Assembly (NCBI RefSeq): GCF_010183535.1 | Contig: NC_071331.1 | Span: 25,668,001-25,732,000, forward strand | Length of the DNA stretch: 64,000 nt | Source: Caenorhabditis remanei | Lineage: Eukaryota; Nematoda; Chromadorea; Rhabditida; Rhabditidae | Reading direction: 5' to 3' | Part shown: positions 10,681-24,400 of the stretch, in pieces | How the letters are laid out: each line of letters begins with the position of its first letter | Position numbering within the stretch: position 1 is the first letter of the stretch | Notes under the pieces: model-generated | The model's database searches: none | What the model saw: the letters and a program-made list of their open reading frames with translations, nothing else | What the model was told of the DNA's origin: nothing | Program-made: the position numbers and the translations under genes

Positions 10681-12480
10681 ATTTTAATAAACTATTGAAC
10701 TTTAACAGTTATTTGAACAGAGGATACAATTTTCATAAAAATAATTTAGAGGAATCACAGAAAAAAGTAATACCACTTTTTGTTTTTCAATAATTATCAG
10801 AGAATTCAAGACTTTTTTCTAAAACTACAAAAATAGTTGTTTTAATCTGTAGCGCTTATTATCTAAAATAACAAAAAAAACACACAATAACGCGAGAGAA
10901 ACAACGCATATTACGATACAACACTTTAAATTATGCCAAAACTCCTTTTGGCACAATTTTATATCTAAACGTGCTACCCAAAAAACACAGCTTTTTGTGG
11001 AAATAATCACTTTATTTCCACGACAAATGGCTACAAATGCACTAAAAATTCAATAAAATGATGAAAGAAATGCGCACGTTCCCGCAAGTCAATGCGGCAA
11101 CACAGTGGCATAGGTGAGTCTAGAACCCCAAGCAACTTTAAAGACTAGAAAAGCACACGGTGCCAACCGTACAAATTGATGATTCGGCAACTTTAGGAAG
11201 TTTGGCAACTTGCCGAAACAGCCACCATTCGACTACTTTCGGCAACAATAGTAAGGAACTGGGTGAAATAGTCATGCTTAAAAGGAAAATTTTAGTGAAA
11301 ATGGGCAGAAAATCGTGGTATTTCAATTAACCTCAGAAAAACCTCACTTAGCTTATTTCTTTCTCTCCAATAAAATCGTTTTCTTCTCTCCAGATGATAA
11401 ATGTCCCCCCTCCCCCCCTTCGTCCCAAAATAGGTGTCTGTCAATGAATCTCCTTTCATCGGGTAAAGGTGTTCAGAAAGGGAAACTTCTGGATGATAAA
11501 TTTCCACTTAAGAAGAATGACGGCTTGATTAATGATGGATTGTGAGGTTTCATCACCTCCCCTTTCATCCTTCCTCCATCAAACGGAAATCGAATACCTT
11601 TGAGAAGTTATAAACCCTGGTAATAGTTATGTCATAGTTTAGTATGACAAATTTGGAATACTACACAACTTAGTGTTTTAGGCTAAAAATATGCAAGAAA
11701 TTCAAGATTGGACATTATCATAACACCTATGATAGAGGCGCAGAAAGAGTTTCGAGCATCCTATCTCGGCTGTTTTTAAAGATATGGAAACATTTTCAAT
11801 TGAAAAAATATTCTATGAATATTCAGCTATATTTTGTCAGTTAGCAACTTTTTGATATTTTCTTTTGGAACCGAGATATACCGCTGCGAAGGGGTGCCAG
11901 TAGGTCCGTCTCTATTATAGGTTTTACGGTATTAGTGAGAATTGAACAATAAAGGAAACTCAGAATACAATGTCACATGTTCTGACCCAATTTTTTTGTA
12001 TTTCCTAAAAATTACATCCAACAATCTCCTATCCTTATTCCGATATCTTCAGAAGACCTAGAAGTCCGAAAATTTGGATTTCTAGGCCACCACAATTGCC
12101 TCCAAATATGTCATAATCGTTTATACGTTTATAAATTCCACCCGGAAGACCCTCTCCTTCTTTCCTAAATTCATAATAATCAAATTCTCCTCCCGTCCCT
12201 CATTTGCACCGCTTTCCCCTCCTTCCCACCTCCCATCCCCTTCCAAAATAAGCCCCGCCCCCTTTTCTCTGCGTGATCTCTCCTCTTGTGTACTCTCTGT
12301 CTCACTTTTCTTGCTTCCCTAAGCCATCAGAAAGGTCTTCCCGTACGTCGTTTCGGCTAGACACTATTTTCTTAGGATTTTTGTTTTCGGACCTTCAATA
12401 AGTACAAGTTTTTAAAAGTTTATTTCCTCGGGCCCCGTTATTACACTATCAATACTATATTCATGAGGAAAACCGTCTAA
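10681..12480. other. Intergenic DNA before the cadherin gene
   Basis: No gene recognised. It contains repeated GCAACTT/TTGCCGAA motifs around 11160-11250 and a mariner-like end at 11885-11935. C-runs at 11403-11420 and 12230-12270 are probably low-complexity sequence. Confidence 0.4.
11885..11935. repeat. Dispersed repeat end, copy 3
   Basis: AAGGGGTGCCAGTA followed by TCTATTATAGG and TTTTACGGTATT resembles the right end of the repeats at 841-872 and 6285-6320. Confidence 0.35.
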
Positions 12481-15400
12481 ATGCATAGATTTATATTCAT
12501 TTTTCTGTTATTTGGATTGGAAGAACAGGTAAGACTATGGGGGACGCACAGTTGGAAGTGTTTAGTATTCAGATATGGCGGAAAGTAGGGAAAACATAGG
12601 AAATCGTGACTTCTAAGAATAAGAAACCACTCTAAATCACGTTTGTAATGATTTTAACAATAAACAAAAAAAAACATTTTGAAGGTGGTCTTGAACCCTG
12701 GTAGTTCGGAGCAATGGACAACACTAAACACTTTCCCGGACCCAAATTTTCTCATTTTTTCGGAACTTATCGGTATCCCGAACGATTTTTTACTAATTTA
12801 ACAAAAAACAAAAAAACATTGTTCCGCGAGAAATCGAACCCTGGTAGCTCCGAACCGTAAACCCTCGACACCACTTAAAAACTGAACATTCTCTCAAACA
12901 GGCAGAAAATAGTACTAAAAGCTCTCATAGGGGGTAAAAACTAGCGTTGATTTGTGTTTTTGATGCTATTCTATTCTATTTTCATAAAAAAATCTATCCG
13001 AATTGTAAACAAGTATGACTTCCTTGAACCTTCTGGTTCCAAGAAACGCCCACATACCAAAACCTATTTTGTTTTTTGTTTAAACAATTGGAGCTGACAT
13101 GTAATTGCTAAAATTCACAAAAAACCAGAAAACTCCAAGCTTATCCATGCTCTGCTTAAAAAAATTTGTCCAAAGTCAAAAAACCTTGTATTCCTCTGAT
13201 TTTTCTTAAAAAAAAAAAAGAATTTTCAAGTTTTAAGTAGTGTTTTTCGACATAGTTCTGACCTTCTCCACGTTTTTTTTTCAAAACAAAAATGTGTCCA
13301 CTTTTGTTTATTTTAATAATTCACCTTGTCCTACATAACCCACTAATAAGTAGAGTACTTAGTTAAACAAACATGGATCATGACCAACATTTTTTTTGAT
13401 CTACCACATACAAAAAAATTCTTATATTGTAAAAAATCCAGATTCCGCTTCCCATCTGCTCATCGAACCCTCATTCCTCCTGGTCGAAGAAGATTGGCCA
13501 GTGGGGACACACCTCCCAGTGACGTTATGTCCGAAGAATGTCAAAGTAGGTCAAAAAAAATTATTGGCGGATTTTTATGATCTACAAAATAATTTTTTAG
13601 ATACTGTCCGGTGACCCGTCAAACTACTTCAAAGTTGTCAAAATCAATGAGACATGCTCGACACTGCAATTGAATTTGGCACTGGATGCTGATGTAAGTT
13701 TTTTTTTTCAAGTTGAGGGAAATTATTGGGTAGGGAAAAGACTAAAACCGTTAAAAATAGAGATGGTATGTCCGAAAATCGGTCTCAAAGAAGTTATTCG
13801 CAAAAATGGTGCCAACAGGAGGGTTTCGTGGTGCTCTATTCTACCCAGTTCAAGGGGGAAAATTCTCGTGGTGCTCGTGAAAAAATATAACAAGCAGAAT
13901 AAAAACGCCAATCTTTTTTCTCAAATGAGAATAATTGAGAATTGAGAAGGAAAAAAATGTATGAACGCTGCTTCTATGGCATAGATAAGTCCATACTTGC
14001 AAGTGGTGAACAACTTCTTCTAGACTTTTCTTTTCTCAGATTTTATGTTATTCTTACGATCTCTGACGGATATAATGAACCTCCAGAACAAAAAACCTAA
14101 TAAAAATTTACTCCAAGGTGCCAAAACCTGTGAGCTGGTGGGTGTCCTGATTCCTAGTCCATAGGTTTAGACCGCTTTAAACCGTCAGTACCCCCAACTT
14201 TTGTAGATAAATTATGATTATGACGTTTTTTGAGACCCTTTAAACTATATCCAATGTTTCTATCTCAACCACTCGGCTCAAAACCGAAAACCAAGTTTAG
14301 CTTTCAAAAACCTGAAAAATTTTCATTTCTTCCATATTTCGACTTCTAAAAGTGTATGCTATGATACTTTCAAAACACTAAATAATTGATATAAAATGTG
14401 TATACTTTTCCCTATTATTTATTCACTGCTTTCCCCATCTCCTAGATTTAATGACTCCCCCTTTACCCTTATTTCATTGGGGAGATGGGTTAATTGAGAT
14501 GCCCCCGCCTTAATTATTAATTGACCATTGGCCTGGAATAGTACACACCGCTATGCTCTTAAATTAGCCTATATTTGAAGGAAAAAAATTAACTTTCGAA
14601 AAAATGTTTGGGGTTTTTTGCTGGCCGTACTTTTTCAGTTCTAGTCCACCATCATCATCACCGTCATCACCGCAACACCCCATCCGAATGTGTTCCTTTC
14701 AGATTTGTCGTTTTCTTTACCGCGCGCAAATTTCGCGCATCATTGCTAACGTCTTCGAATATATGCCGACTGTCTGCGTCTCTCACCCCTCGCAACACTA
14801 TTTTCTACAGACCGCTCGTACTAACGGTAGCCCACTAGCCAAATGTACTAATCACCAGCCGGGTAACAGACCATAAAAGTATATAGATCTAGCGGATTTG
14901 ACAAGGAAAAGGGGGGAGTGAGGGGAAGCAAATGGTGGCTAGAAAACGATGGCCCAGGAACTTCAAAAGTGAACATTTAATTCTGAAAACGCCATTGTTT
15001 GAATGTTTTTTTCTAAACTAAGATAATAAGAGTTGATAGCAAAGGTGAAGTGCTCAGCATCCAAAATTTCCAACCGGAAGCTCAACTTGTAGGGCTTTCT
15101 AGCTTTTTAGTCTTTTGAACATCTTCCGGACCCCAATTTTTACTGAAACCCTAAACCTATACTACTCAAAATATGCTGAAAATGTTGAAAATTATCTCTA
15201 AAATATTTGGAAACCACTCAAAACCATGTAAAATCACCAAACGCACTGTTGGCAATCATTTTTCAGCTCTGACCCAGTGGTTACGGTTTTTCAGCTCAGA
15301 CCCAGGTTTACAGGTGGCTATAGTTCCGAGCTACCAGGGTTCGAACCCACATGCGGGATTTGTTTTTTGTTTTTTGATAAAAGCTACTTCGATGTGTCTG

Positions 15401-18400
15401 TCAATCAAGTAGTCGCTCCAAAAGTTGTGAAAACAGATTCCCATGCCCATTATCATAGCTTTTTCCTCATAAACCTAATCGAATTAGCCCATTCTCTCTC
15501 ACCAAGAATGGAAGAAACTGCTGAATTCTTGAATCTTCTTTCCGAATGACCACTTGATCTACTTACTCGTTTTAAGCCGTTTTGTCGTGACAACCGACTC
15601 TTCCCTCCTCCTTATACTACTACCGTAATCCCGTCAGGTAGCTGACTGCTGCTCGGGGAGCAAGAGCTTCCCTCAAAAAGTGTGAACTTTTGTCTTGTTT
15701 TGTATTTTTCAAACGAAAAAAGAGTCAATAGATGGGAAAAAGAAAGAAGAAGATTCTTCACTGTGTTTACAATTCAGATTAGATTGGTCAGTCGGTCTTC
15801 TTCGGGGAGAACGCTATGGTCAAATATGATGTGATGCGGACTGTCACTTTTTGGAGGAAAGGGGACGGGGAAGAAATCAGGGACTCTTGAAAATTGGGAA
15901 AACTTGGAATTTATCAGCTAAATAACTAAAAACTGGAGAAAAAATGGGTAAAAATAGTCGCGTCAGTACCGCAATATAGGAAAAAAGAGTCTCTTGAAAT
16001 TCGGCGTCATTCAATTAGAATTTTGAAGTAAAAACCATTGTGGACTACATAATTTAAAGAAAAAAAAACAAAAGAGTAATCACTCATTTGGAATCGAACC
16101 CTGGTATCTCGGAACCATAACTACATGTCTACCTTAGCAAATGGGGCAGATACCTAAAAATTTCTCTGTAGGTCAAAAATGAAATTTTTTATATATTTTC
16201 TGATTTTTTTTGCGGCTTTGGATAGATTTGATCTAGATGTTGGTTTTCAAAATTAAAAAAATTAATGTTTCGATTTTTTCTCGAACCATTTCGTTTCTAG
16301 CTCATTTCCACTTTGTGTCCCAGCGGTTAATACAAAAAGAGCCTTTGGCTTCAAGATATCAGGTTCAATTCCACATGCGAGATTTATTTTTTGTTTTTTG
16401 TTGAAATTGATGGAAATGTGTCAGTGAATCTGAAAACCAAAACGAATTTTAGAAAAGCCAAAAAATTTGAGGTTTCTAGGCGGATTTTTATTTGTGACCC
16501 AGTGGTTAAGGTATGTTCCGAGGTACCAAGGCTCGATTCCGTATGCCAAATTTGTTTTTTTTTTGTTCTTAGAGTTTATCAGGTCTCAAATAACGTGAAA
16601 ACTACAAAAGTTTTGTATTTGGGGTTTCATTTTTTCCATTTCAAGTAGTTTTCACTGCTTTTTAAAATATTTCCGCGCGGAAAAAACGGTTTTGCCACAT
16701 TTTTTCTTCCGTATCCCCCCTCCCAGAATTTCCACCTGAATAGCATTTGAATAGCATAGAGATAATCGTCCTTGCCTCTCGATTGTATTATGTCCCCCTC
16801 CCTCCCTTATAACAGGCGTGTAAATCGGTCGGCATAATACGGGCGGCCACACACTTTTTTCTAGACGGTTTCGAAAACTTAAGGATTTTATTCTGCCCTT
16901 GACTAAGAATATGAGAATTCTGGGGGAGAAGAAGAAGTAAATCCATAGGGAGGGGAACACGTTTTGGTGATTGCCACCGGCTGGAGAGGTGGGAGGATTG
17001 TGGGAGAGGAAATCAAAAGGAAACGGGGTGCTAATTGAAAATGGAATAGTACCAGGGAGAGAGCGAGACATATTACTGGTATTGGTAATTAGTTAGTTGT
17101 TGGCAGCGAAGAAACCAGCAAATTGGGGACCTGAACCTGGGAGAAAACTCTTTTTCAAAAGCTAGAAAAAATTAGTAAAAATAGACTTCACCTTAATGAG
17201 GCACCGCGAGATAGGAAAAACACGATTTTTGACAACCGCCAGCATTTAATACGAATTTTTAAGCTGAAGAACCATCCTGAACAACATTTCCATATATTGA
17301 ACAAAAAAGAAAAGAAAAATCTGGCATGTGGACTCGAACCCTGGTACCACGGAACCATACCCATCTGTCTACCTTAACTACTGGGTCACCAACCTAAAAA
17401 AGCTCTGAAATCGCTGGAAAAAGGCCGGAAGATAGCGAAAATTATGATTTTGGAGCTGATTTCTGTCGAATTCCATATTTCTTTTCATTCTCAGAAAATA
17501 TATTATTTTGAACAAAAAAATCCAAAATTTTCGAAAAAGAATTTCTAAAAATCGAAAGTTTTAAAATCTATGATAACTAAACTGTCTTTTAATTGTTAAA
17601 ATCTACAGAAAATCATCAAAAACCACTATGTTTTACCTCCTCTCGCCAATTTTATATTCGGGGACCCAGTGGTTAGGAACGATTCCGAGCTACCAGGGTT
17701 TGAACCCACCTGCGAGAGTTCTTTTTTGCATTTTGTTAAAATAATTCACGTAACTTTGGGAATTATGCGGATGCTCTAAAAACTCTGAAAAATCCTTCAT
17801 TTTTAAAGTTTCCCGGTTGTTCTTTTTCATTTCTTTCCTCCGGCCATGAGATTCTTACTGTAGCTAATCTTCTAACTAGGGAAGGCCTCCGAGTGACCGT
17901 GGAGTTATGGAACGTGGCCTATATCATTGGAAAGCTGAGAAAAAGCTGATTCTAAATATATATTCAGTTTTTGCCCTCGAGGCCTTGTATTCGAGAAAAA
18001 CGAGATCGAAGTTCGGAAAAACAGTGAATTATTGCCTTTCTGACACGCGAAAAATTGTTTTGGAATTTTTTGCAATTTTTGCGTGTTAAAAAGGCAATAC
18101 TTTGTCATTTTTCCGAACTTTGACCTTGTATTTCTCGAATACCAGTCCTCGAGGGCAAAAACTGAATATATATTTGGAATCAGCGTTTTCTCAGCTTTCC
18201 AATGATATGGGCCACGTTCTATAACTCCACGGTCACTCGGAGGCCTTCCCTAGTAAGAGTCCGACTTCACAATTATTCGGTTTGTTCAAAAGCTTTAAAC
18301 ACTTCTAAGACACCCCTACTCCTTTCGGATGTCTTCCCCAAATCCACTACCCGGCCAATTGACTTTCAAGTATTTTCCCCAATTTCTCTGCGGACTCTCA

Positions 18401-21400
18401 CCTCCACACACTATTTCTTCGGGGGATTCAAGTGTATACTATTCTTAATAATAATAATAATACTCATCTTGTTATATGTTTCAGAAGGAAAACGCCGACG
18501 GTCTACGCGGACAATCGTTTTCGCTCGTCATTGCGGGACCGAAAAAGTCGAGAGCCACGTTGGAAGTTCAGGTTATTATGAGGGAATTATAGTACTGGAG
18601 AAAAATACAGAACTTGAGGTTTAACTATTCAGATTCTAGAAATTCCTTTTTTTAACACCAGAAATATAAAAAAAAAACTTTTTCTTTAAAAAATTTTTTC
18701 TAACTTTTAGCTGAAAATTTCCAGTTCCCCATATGCATATTTTCACTTTTATAGCCAAAATCAGCATGTTCTTGCGGTTCAGAAAAGTATAAGCACGCCC
18801 TATTTTAATGCAAAAGTGGTCCCGCCACGAATACTACAGTAATCCATTTTTCACCATTTCGCGGCGGAACCCAACTCAATCCAAACCTAGTCATGAGTAT
18901 ACTTTTTTGAAAGCTCTAGATAAGCTGATTTTGATTATAATAAAATTGCAAAGATAAAATGAAAACTGTAGAAAATATAGTATTTTTTCAAAGTTTTTGA
19001 GCAAAAATTTTCAAAAAAAAGTTGCCTTTCGTGACTTTCTTCTTTCTTCAGGTAGTCGATGTCAACGATAACGCTCCAATCTTCACCAACACTCCCAGTA
19101 CATTTGAAATATCTGAAAACGCTGAAATTGGCACGGAGCTCTTCAAGATATCAACACTGGACCCCGACACTGGAATCTCTGGGATTTCTCGGTTTTCTAT
19201 AGAAGTATGTAACTTTGAAACTCGAAAATTAGAAAAATTATCTAATTTCTATTCCAGGGCGACGAGAATTTCCGTTTGGACAAACGGAAGTGTTCCAATG
19301 GAAAATGCTCTACTCTCCTGCGTCTCGCCAAGACACTCGACTTTGAAAGGTGAGTCGGTCGTGTTTATAATGGCAGAAAGAGACGTTCTTTGATGTGTCC
19401 TCGGTAGTATAGCACAGGTGAACCGCGATGGATCCTATATGTGAAAGTGTGCATATAGCGTCCTATATGTGTCCCCAAATGAAACGTGGACCGCGCGTGT
19501 GGCGTATATGTGCGGTCGTCTTTTCCTTGTACTGGCCGCGCGTGCATCCATATAGCATCCATATACGTTCCATATATGGTCCATATTTGAGCCTAGCGGC
19601 CGGCCGCCGCAACGACACTCCGGAATTACACGTGGGCGTGTTGTTTACCGTAAATCGACGCGACATTTTTTTCTATAAGTCCGGGCCCATTTTCTTCGTT
19701 TCTCGAAGTTTTTCAGCGAATTTCTTCATTCTTTTTGCTGAAAACAGATAATGGCAAACTTTAAAAGTAAAAATAAAGATATTTAAATTTGCGGAAATTT
19801 CTTTTTTCAATAGAAAACTTGTCGTTTTCTCAAGAAACTTTGGGATATACTTTTTGTTGAGAAGTTCGGTTCTTGTGTTTTTCTTTACTTCGGTATGATA
19901 AGAAATTATATTTTTCAGGTGGATTTAAAGGTAAGAAGGTATGTATTTGCCATACCGAAGTAAAGTCAAAATATCGGACTTCGAATGTCATCGACGGGTA
20001 TAGCTTCTTTCAAAGTTCAAGAAAAGCTCGAAAATCGTTTTACAACCGTCAAACTAACTTATCATTTTTTATATAAATCGTGTGGAGTTTTAAATTTTTC
20101 ACGAAGTATTGCCATTATCTGCTATAAAAAGAAAGAACTTCGAGAAAAATGGAGAAAATGTACAAGTCCGAGAAATGGAAAGTGAACAAGTTGAAAAAGG
20201 AAAAGTAAAACAACATTATAGCATTATATAACAATCACAACAATGAATTAGGCCTTTCTAGTGTTTCATACACAATAATCAACCAAATACGGTTGGTAGA
20301 ATTAATCCTGATATGCGATCCATATACGATCCATATGCGGCACACGTTTTCGACCGACCGCGCGTGGATCCATATGGACACATATAGGACACAACGCTGA
20401 TTCTTTCTAGCTGCATATACGCCACCGCGCGATCACATATAGGATCCACAGCGGTTCACCTGTGTAGTGGTGAGTATCCGCGTCTGTCACATGCGAGACC
20501 CGGGTTCAATTCCCGGCCGGGGAGAAATCTATTTTGTTTTTTTTTAAATGTTTGTAGGGAAAGATGTTTTGAGGTTCTGTGAGTCAACTTTAAGCTTTTT
20601 TTTTAGCAAACCCATCCACACCTTCAATATCACCGCCAAGGATGGGGATCCTCACTCGAATCGGACACATACCGTAGCCCATACTGTTACAGTACACGTC
20701 AAAAATGAGAATGAGTGAGTCACAGTTTTTAAAAGCTAATTTTTCTAATTTTTTTCTAGCGAACCGCCGAAATTCGTCACCGATTTATCCCAAACCTTCC
20801 AAGTTCCGAAATCTCTCAAATCTGGGGATACTGTAACCAGAATCGAGGCTATCGACGTCGAAAACTCTGACGGCGACGTGCGAATCGAGTTGGCTGAAAA
20901 CCCCAATTTCCAAGTGGACTCAAAATCTGGAGCACTGATTCTGAAAGCTCTCCCAACTACAGATGACGTCATAACCCTCAAAATAACAGCGATGTCATCA
21001 AAAAACCAAAAGTCAAAAGAAGCTGAAATTCGGCTGAAATTGGGTGATGAAAAAGGGGCGGAGCCTAAAATTGAGAGTCAGGAGAAAGCCAGCGGAGAGC
21101 TTTGCGAGTTCCCGATATATGAGGCTTATTTGATTCAAGGAACCGGACAATTTTCCACGCCTTTGAAGATTAAGACACTGAAATCGGTGGTTGAGGTGAG
21201 ACATTTTCGGATTCTGGAGCATAACTTTTTTGCCTGACGGTTTTCGACTTTAAAATTGTTACCATCAAAATCAATGTGTTCTTGCCGTCCAGAAAAGTAT
21301 AATCATGACTAGATTCCGACCAAGTTGGGTCCCACCACGAAAGCTACAGTTCCCGGCCGGCTCTTTTCGTATCGAGACCAAATTCACTCCAAACCCTATC

Positions 21401-24400
21401 ATGATTATACTTTTCTGAACCGTCTCGACGTGTTGAATTCAAATCCATCAAAATGTTTTGATTTCAGGAAAAGCCTCGTCTAATCGGTGGCTCTGAAAGT
21501 TTCGATTTGGAAATCTTGGATGATTTCCACGTGGAATTGAAAATACTGAACTCCGAAACGATCGCGGCTCAAAGTTTGGACAACGCTCAGCTACTCGTCA
21601 AATCGCCTTTCGGTCAGTGCCGTATCGTCCTCCGCTCGTTGGCTCCGCCCACTTTGACCCCAAAACAAGCCTCGCCCCCTCCGAAACCGAGCTCCCCCCC
21701 GAAATTTGAGAAGACTGAATATCAATTTCAAGTGGTCGAGAATCGGGAACCTACAGTACTCGGAGAGGTCAAAGTGGTGGCTGACGGCCCTGTGACCTTT
21801 GAATTGTTGGGTGAAAATGCCGCAAAATTTGAAATTTCGAAAAGTGGAGAGATTCAGAATTTGGAGAAAATCGACAGAGAAGAAGTGGAGAAATTTGAGT
21901 TGGTGGTGAAGGCAACGGATCAGAATGGTAGGTTTTTTAAAATTTTGTTGAAAACTTTTTGAGTTTTTTTTCAGAAAAGTATAATCATGACCTGATTCCG
22001 TGCACTTTGGGTCTCACCACGAAAACGGGACCCCACTGGGTTACAGTAGTTTTCGTGATGGGACCCAACTTGTGCAAAACCTAGCCACGATTACACTTTT
22101 TTTGAAAGCTCTCAATGAGCTGATTTCGAAGGTTGAATTAGTTTCTAGATAAAACTACAGTTGAAATGTTTTTTTAATTCTCAATTCTGTTTTCAGGCGC
22201 CTCTACTAAGTCACAACTCACAATTCACGTAAAAGACGAAAACGACAACTCTCCGATATTCGAAAAAGATCACTATCTGATCACAGTGGATGAGGGAAAA
22301 AGTGAAAAGCTCAAAATCTCGGCCACGGATTCAGACTCTGGAAAAAACGGTCAAATCGTGTATTCAATTGATCAAAAAATTGATGATCTACCAATCGATA
22401 TCTCACCCGACGGGATGTTGTTCATTGGAGCGATTGATCGAGAAGCTATGGGGAATTCAAAGAACGAAGTGAATCTGACGGTGACGGCGTCGGATTCTGG
22501 AGAACCTAGAAGGAGTTCAAGTGTCGTCGTGACGATTAGAGTGAAGGTAGGTGATGAAAAAGTTATCTTCAAAAGAATTTGAGGCAAGCTGCTAAAGGCT
22601 GAGACTCAAAAAAATTCTTTAGAAAAAAAATCTCAAGCTGCTCACTTTGTCAATGTATTGTCAATGTAGCTAGAGAGAGTGTGTACAAAAAAGTTGTCAA
22701 CTACAAAAATGAAGCCCTAGACGTGATCTACAAACCTGACTAACAATCACAATGGTTGGATAACTAGTGACAATATGACACATGCTCATAGCTTTTAAAC
22801 TTGTTTACTTAAAACTTAAATTAGGTTATGTCAGATTTCACTAAACACCGCGCAAACTTTTGTTGACCGGTGTTTAGATTTACACATAATAAAAGGACAG
22901 AGAAGGGGGTAATTAGATTTCTTCGTCCCTCTCCTACGGAACACATGTTGCATAATTAGAGGAAAGAAAAGACATGTGCTAGCGAATAATACGGAAATAA
23001 TGAGGATCTGTGAGTCCGAATGTCCAAACCTGATCGAAAGGGCTCTTTCAAAAGTGGAAAAATTTGAAAATTTTTAAAATTACATAAGTCAGAAATCGTT
23101 CTCTTGCTAATCGAGAATTTTGACGTGTTTTTTTTTCCAAAATTTCTAATTGAGTTCAATGAAATATTTATGCAGTTTGAGAATAAGTATTTGAAATCGA
23201 ACGAAATGAATTTATGTGAAAAAAAGTAAATTTTTCAAATAATTTTTTTGTCCTGAAAAGTTTGGATTGCCTCGGGGATTGTACTGCGTTTCTAAGGATT
23301 CCATACAGTTTTCTATTAGCTGAACACAGCTTTTACAAGTGCGCTCCACCGAAATCCCCTTGAGAAATGTCTCTTTTTCTGAAAGTCTTCCAATTTCGCA
23401 CGCAATTTTCTTTGATTTCGGTAGAGCACAGTTGTAAGAAGCGTGTTATGCAAATAGCATTTTAACTAGAAAAAAACAAAAATCTTCCCACTGTGCTTTC
23501 CAATCTTCTCACTCACATTTACACGCTTGGTTGACTGTCTTTCGGTTTATTGATTTCTACCTTATTCACTTATTCACTATCCCCCAAACACACATTTTTT
23601 CTTCGGTTTTCCTATATTTTCTTTCTTATTTTCTAACTAGTTTTCCCAATTCTCATATATTTAAGTGATTCATTAGTTTTCCTGATTGATTTATTTTATT
23701 TTTGACGAAGGGCATGCCACTTATTCGACAACCGGTAATGAAAGTAAACAGGGGTATAACAGAATAAGGGGTAGTGTAGGATAGTTGTGGGCCTATTGAC
23801 AAGGTTGCAAAAGTGATAGCAAAAACTATTTTTTGTTGAATATAGATGTAAAAAAATAGTTTTCGCTTTTTTTGCCACCTTGTGGGTAGCTCCACCACTA
23901 ATTGAGTCTAAAACAAGAAATTTTGGGTAGGGCAAGTCTGATGATGATCTCACGACCGAAACGTTGAATTCAAAATTTGTGCCTAACTTCTATCTAGGAC
24001 TCCTAAAAAGTAGTACTCCAACCAAATAAAAAAAAACAAAAATAAACCTCGTATGAGGGCTGAACCCTGGTACCTTGGAACCATACCTTAACCACTGGAA
24101 TCACAAACAGAAACTGCCCAGAATCCTCACATTTTCTGACTTCTCTGGAATTTTCTTAGATATTTAGCATTACTGAGTCTATTTAAATATTTTTAAACAA
24201 AAAACAAAAGAAAAATCTCGTATGTGGGCTTGAACCCTGATACCTCGGAACCCTAGCTTCTACCTTAACCACTCGTCTCCAATACTTCTTTTTTTTTTAA
24301 TTTCTTTGATTTTTCTCTAATTTTTATCTCATTTCCAGGACATCAACGACAACGCTCCGATATTTTCCAACTCCCGCTATTCGATTCCTCTCGACGCGAA

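Larger units (their letters stand above)
22547..24338. other. 1.8-kb cadherin intron with repeats
   Basis: No extra exon found. It contains an inverted pair near 23325-23450 (AAGTGCGCTCCACCGAAATC against GATTTCGGTAGAGCACAGTT) and two tRNA-derived repeats at its 3' end. Confidence 0.5.
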
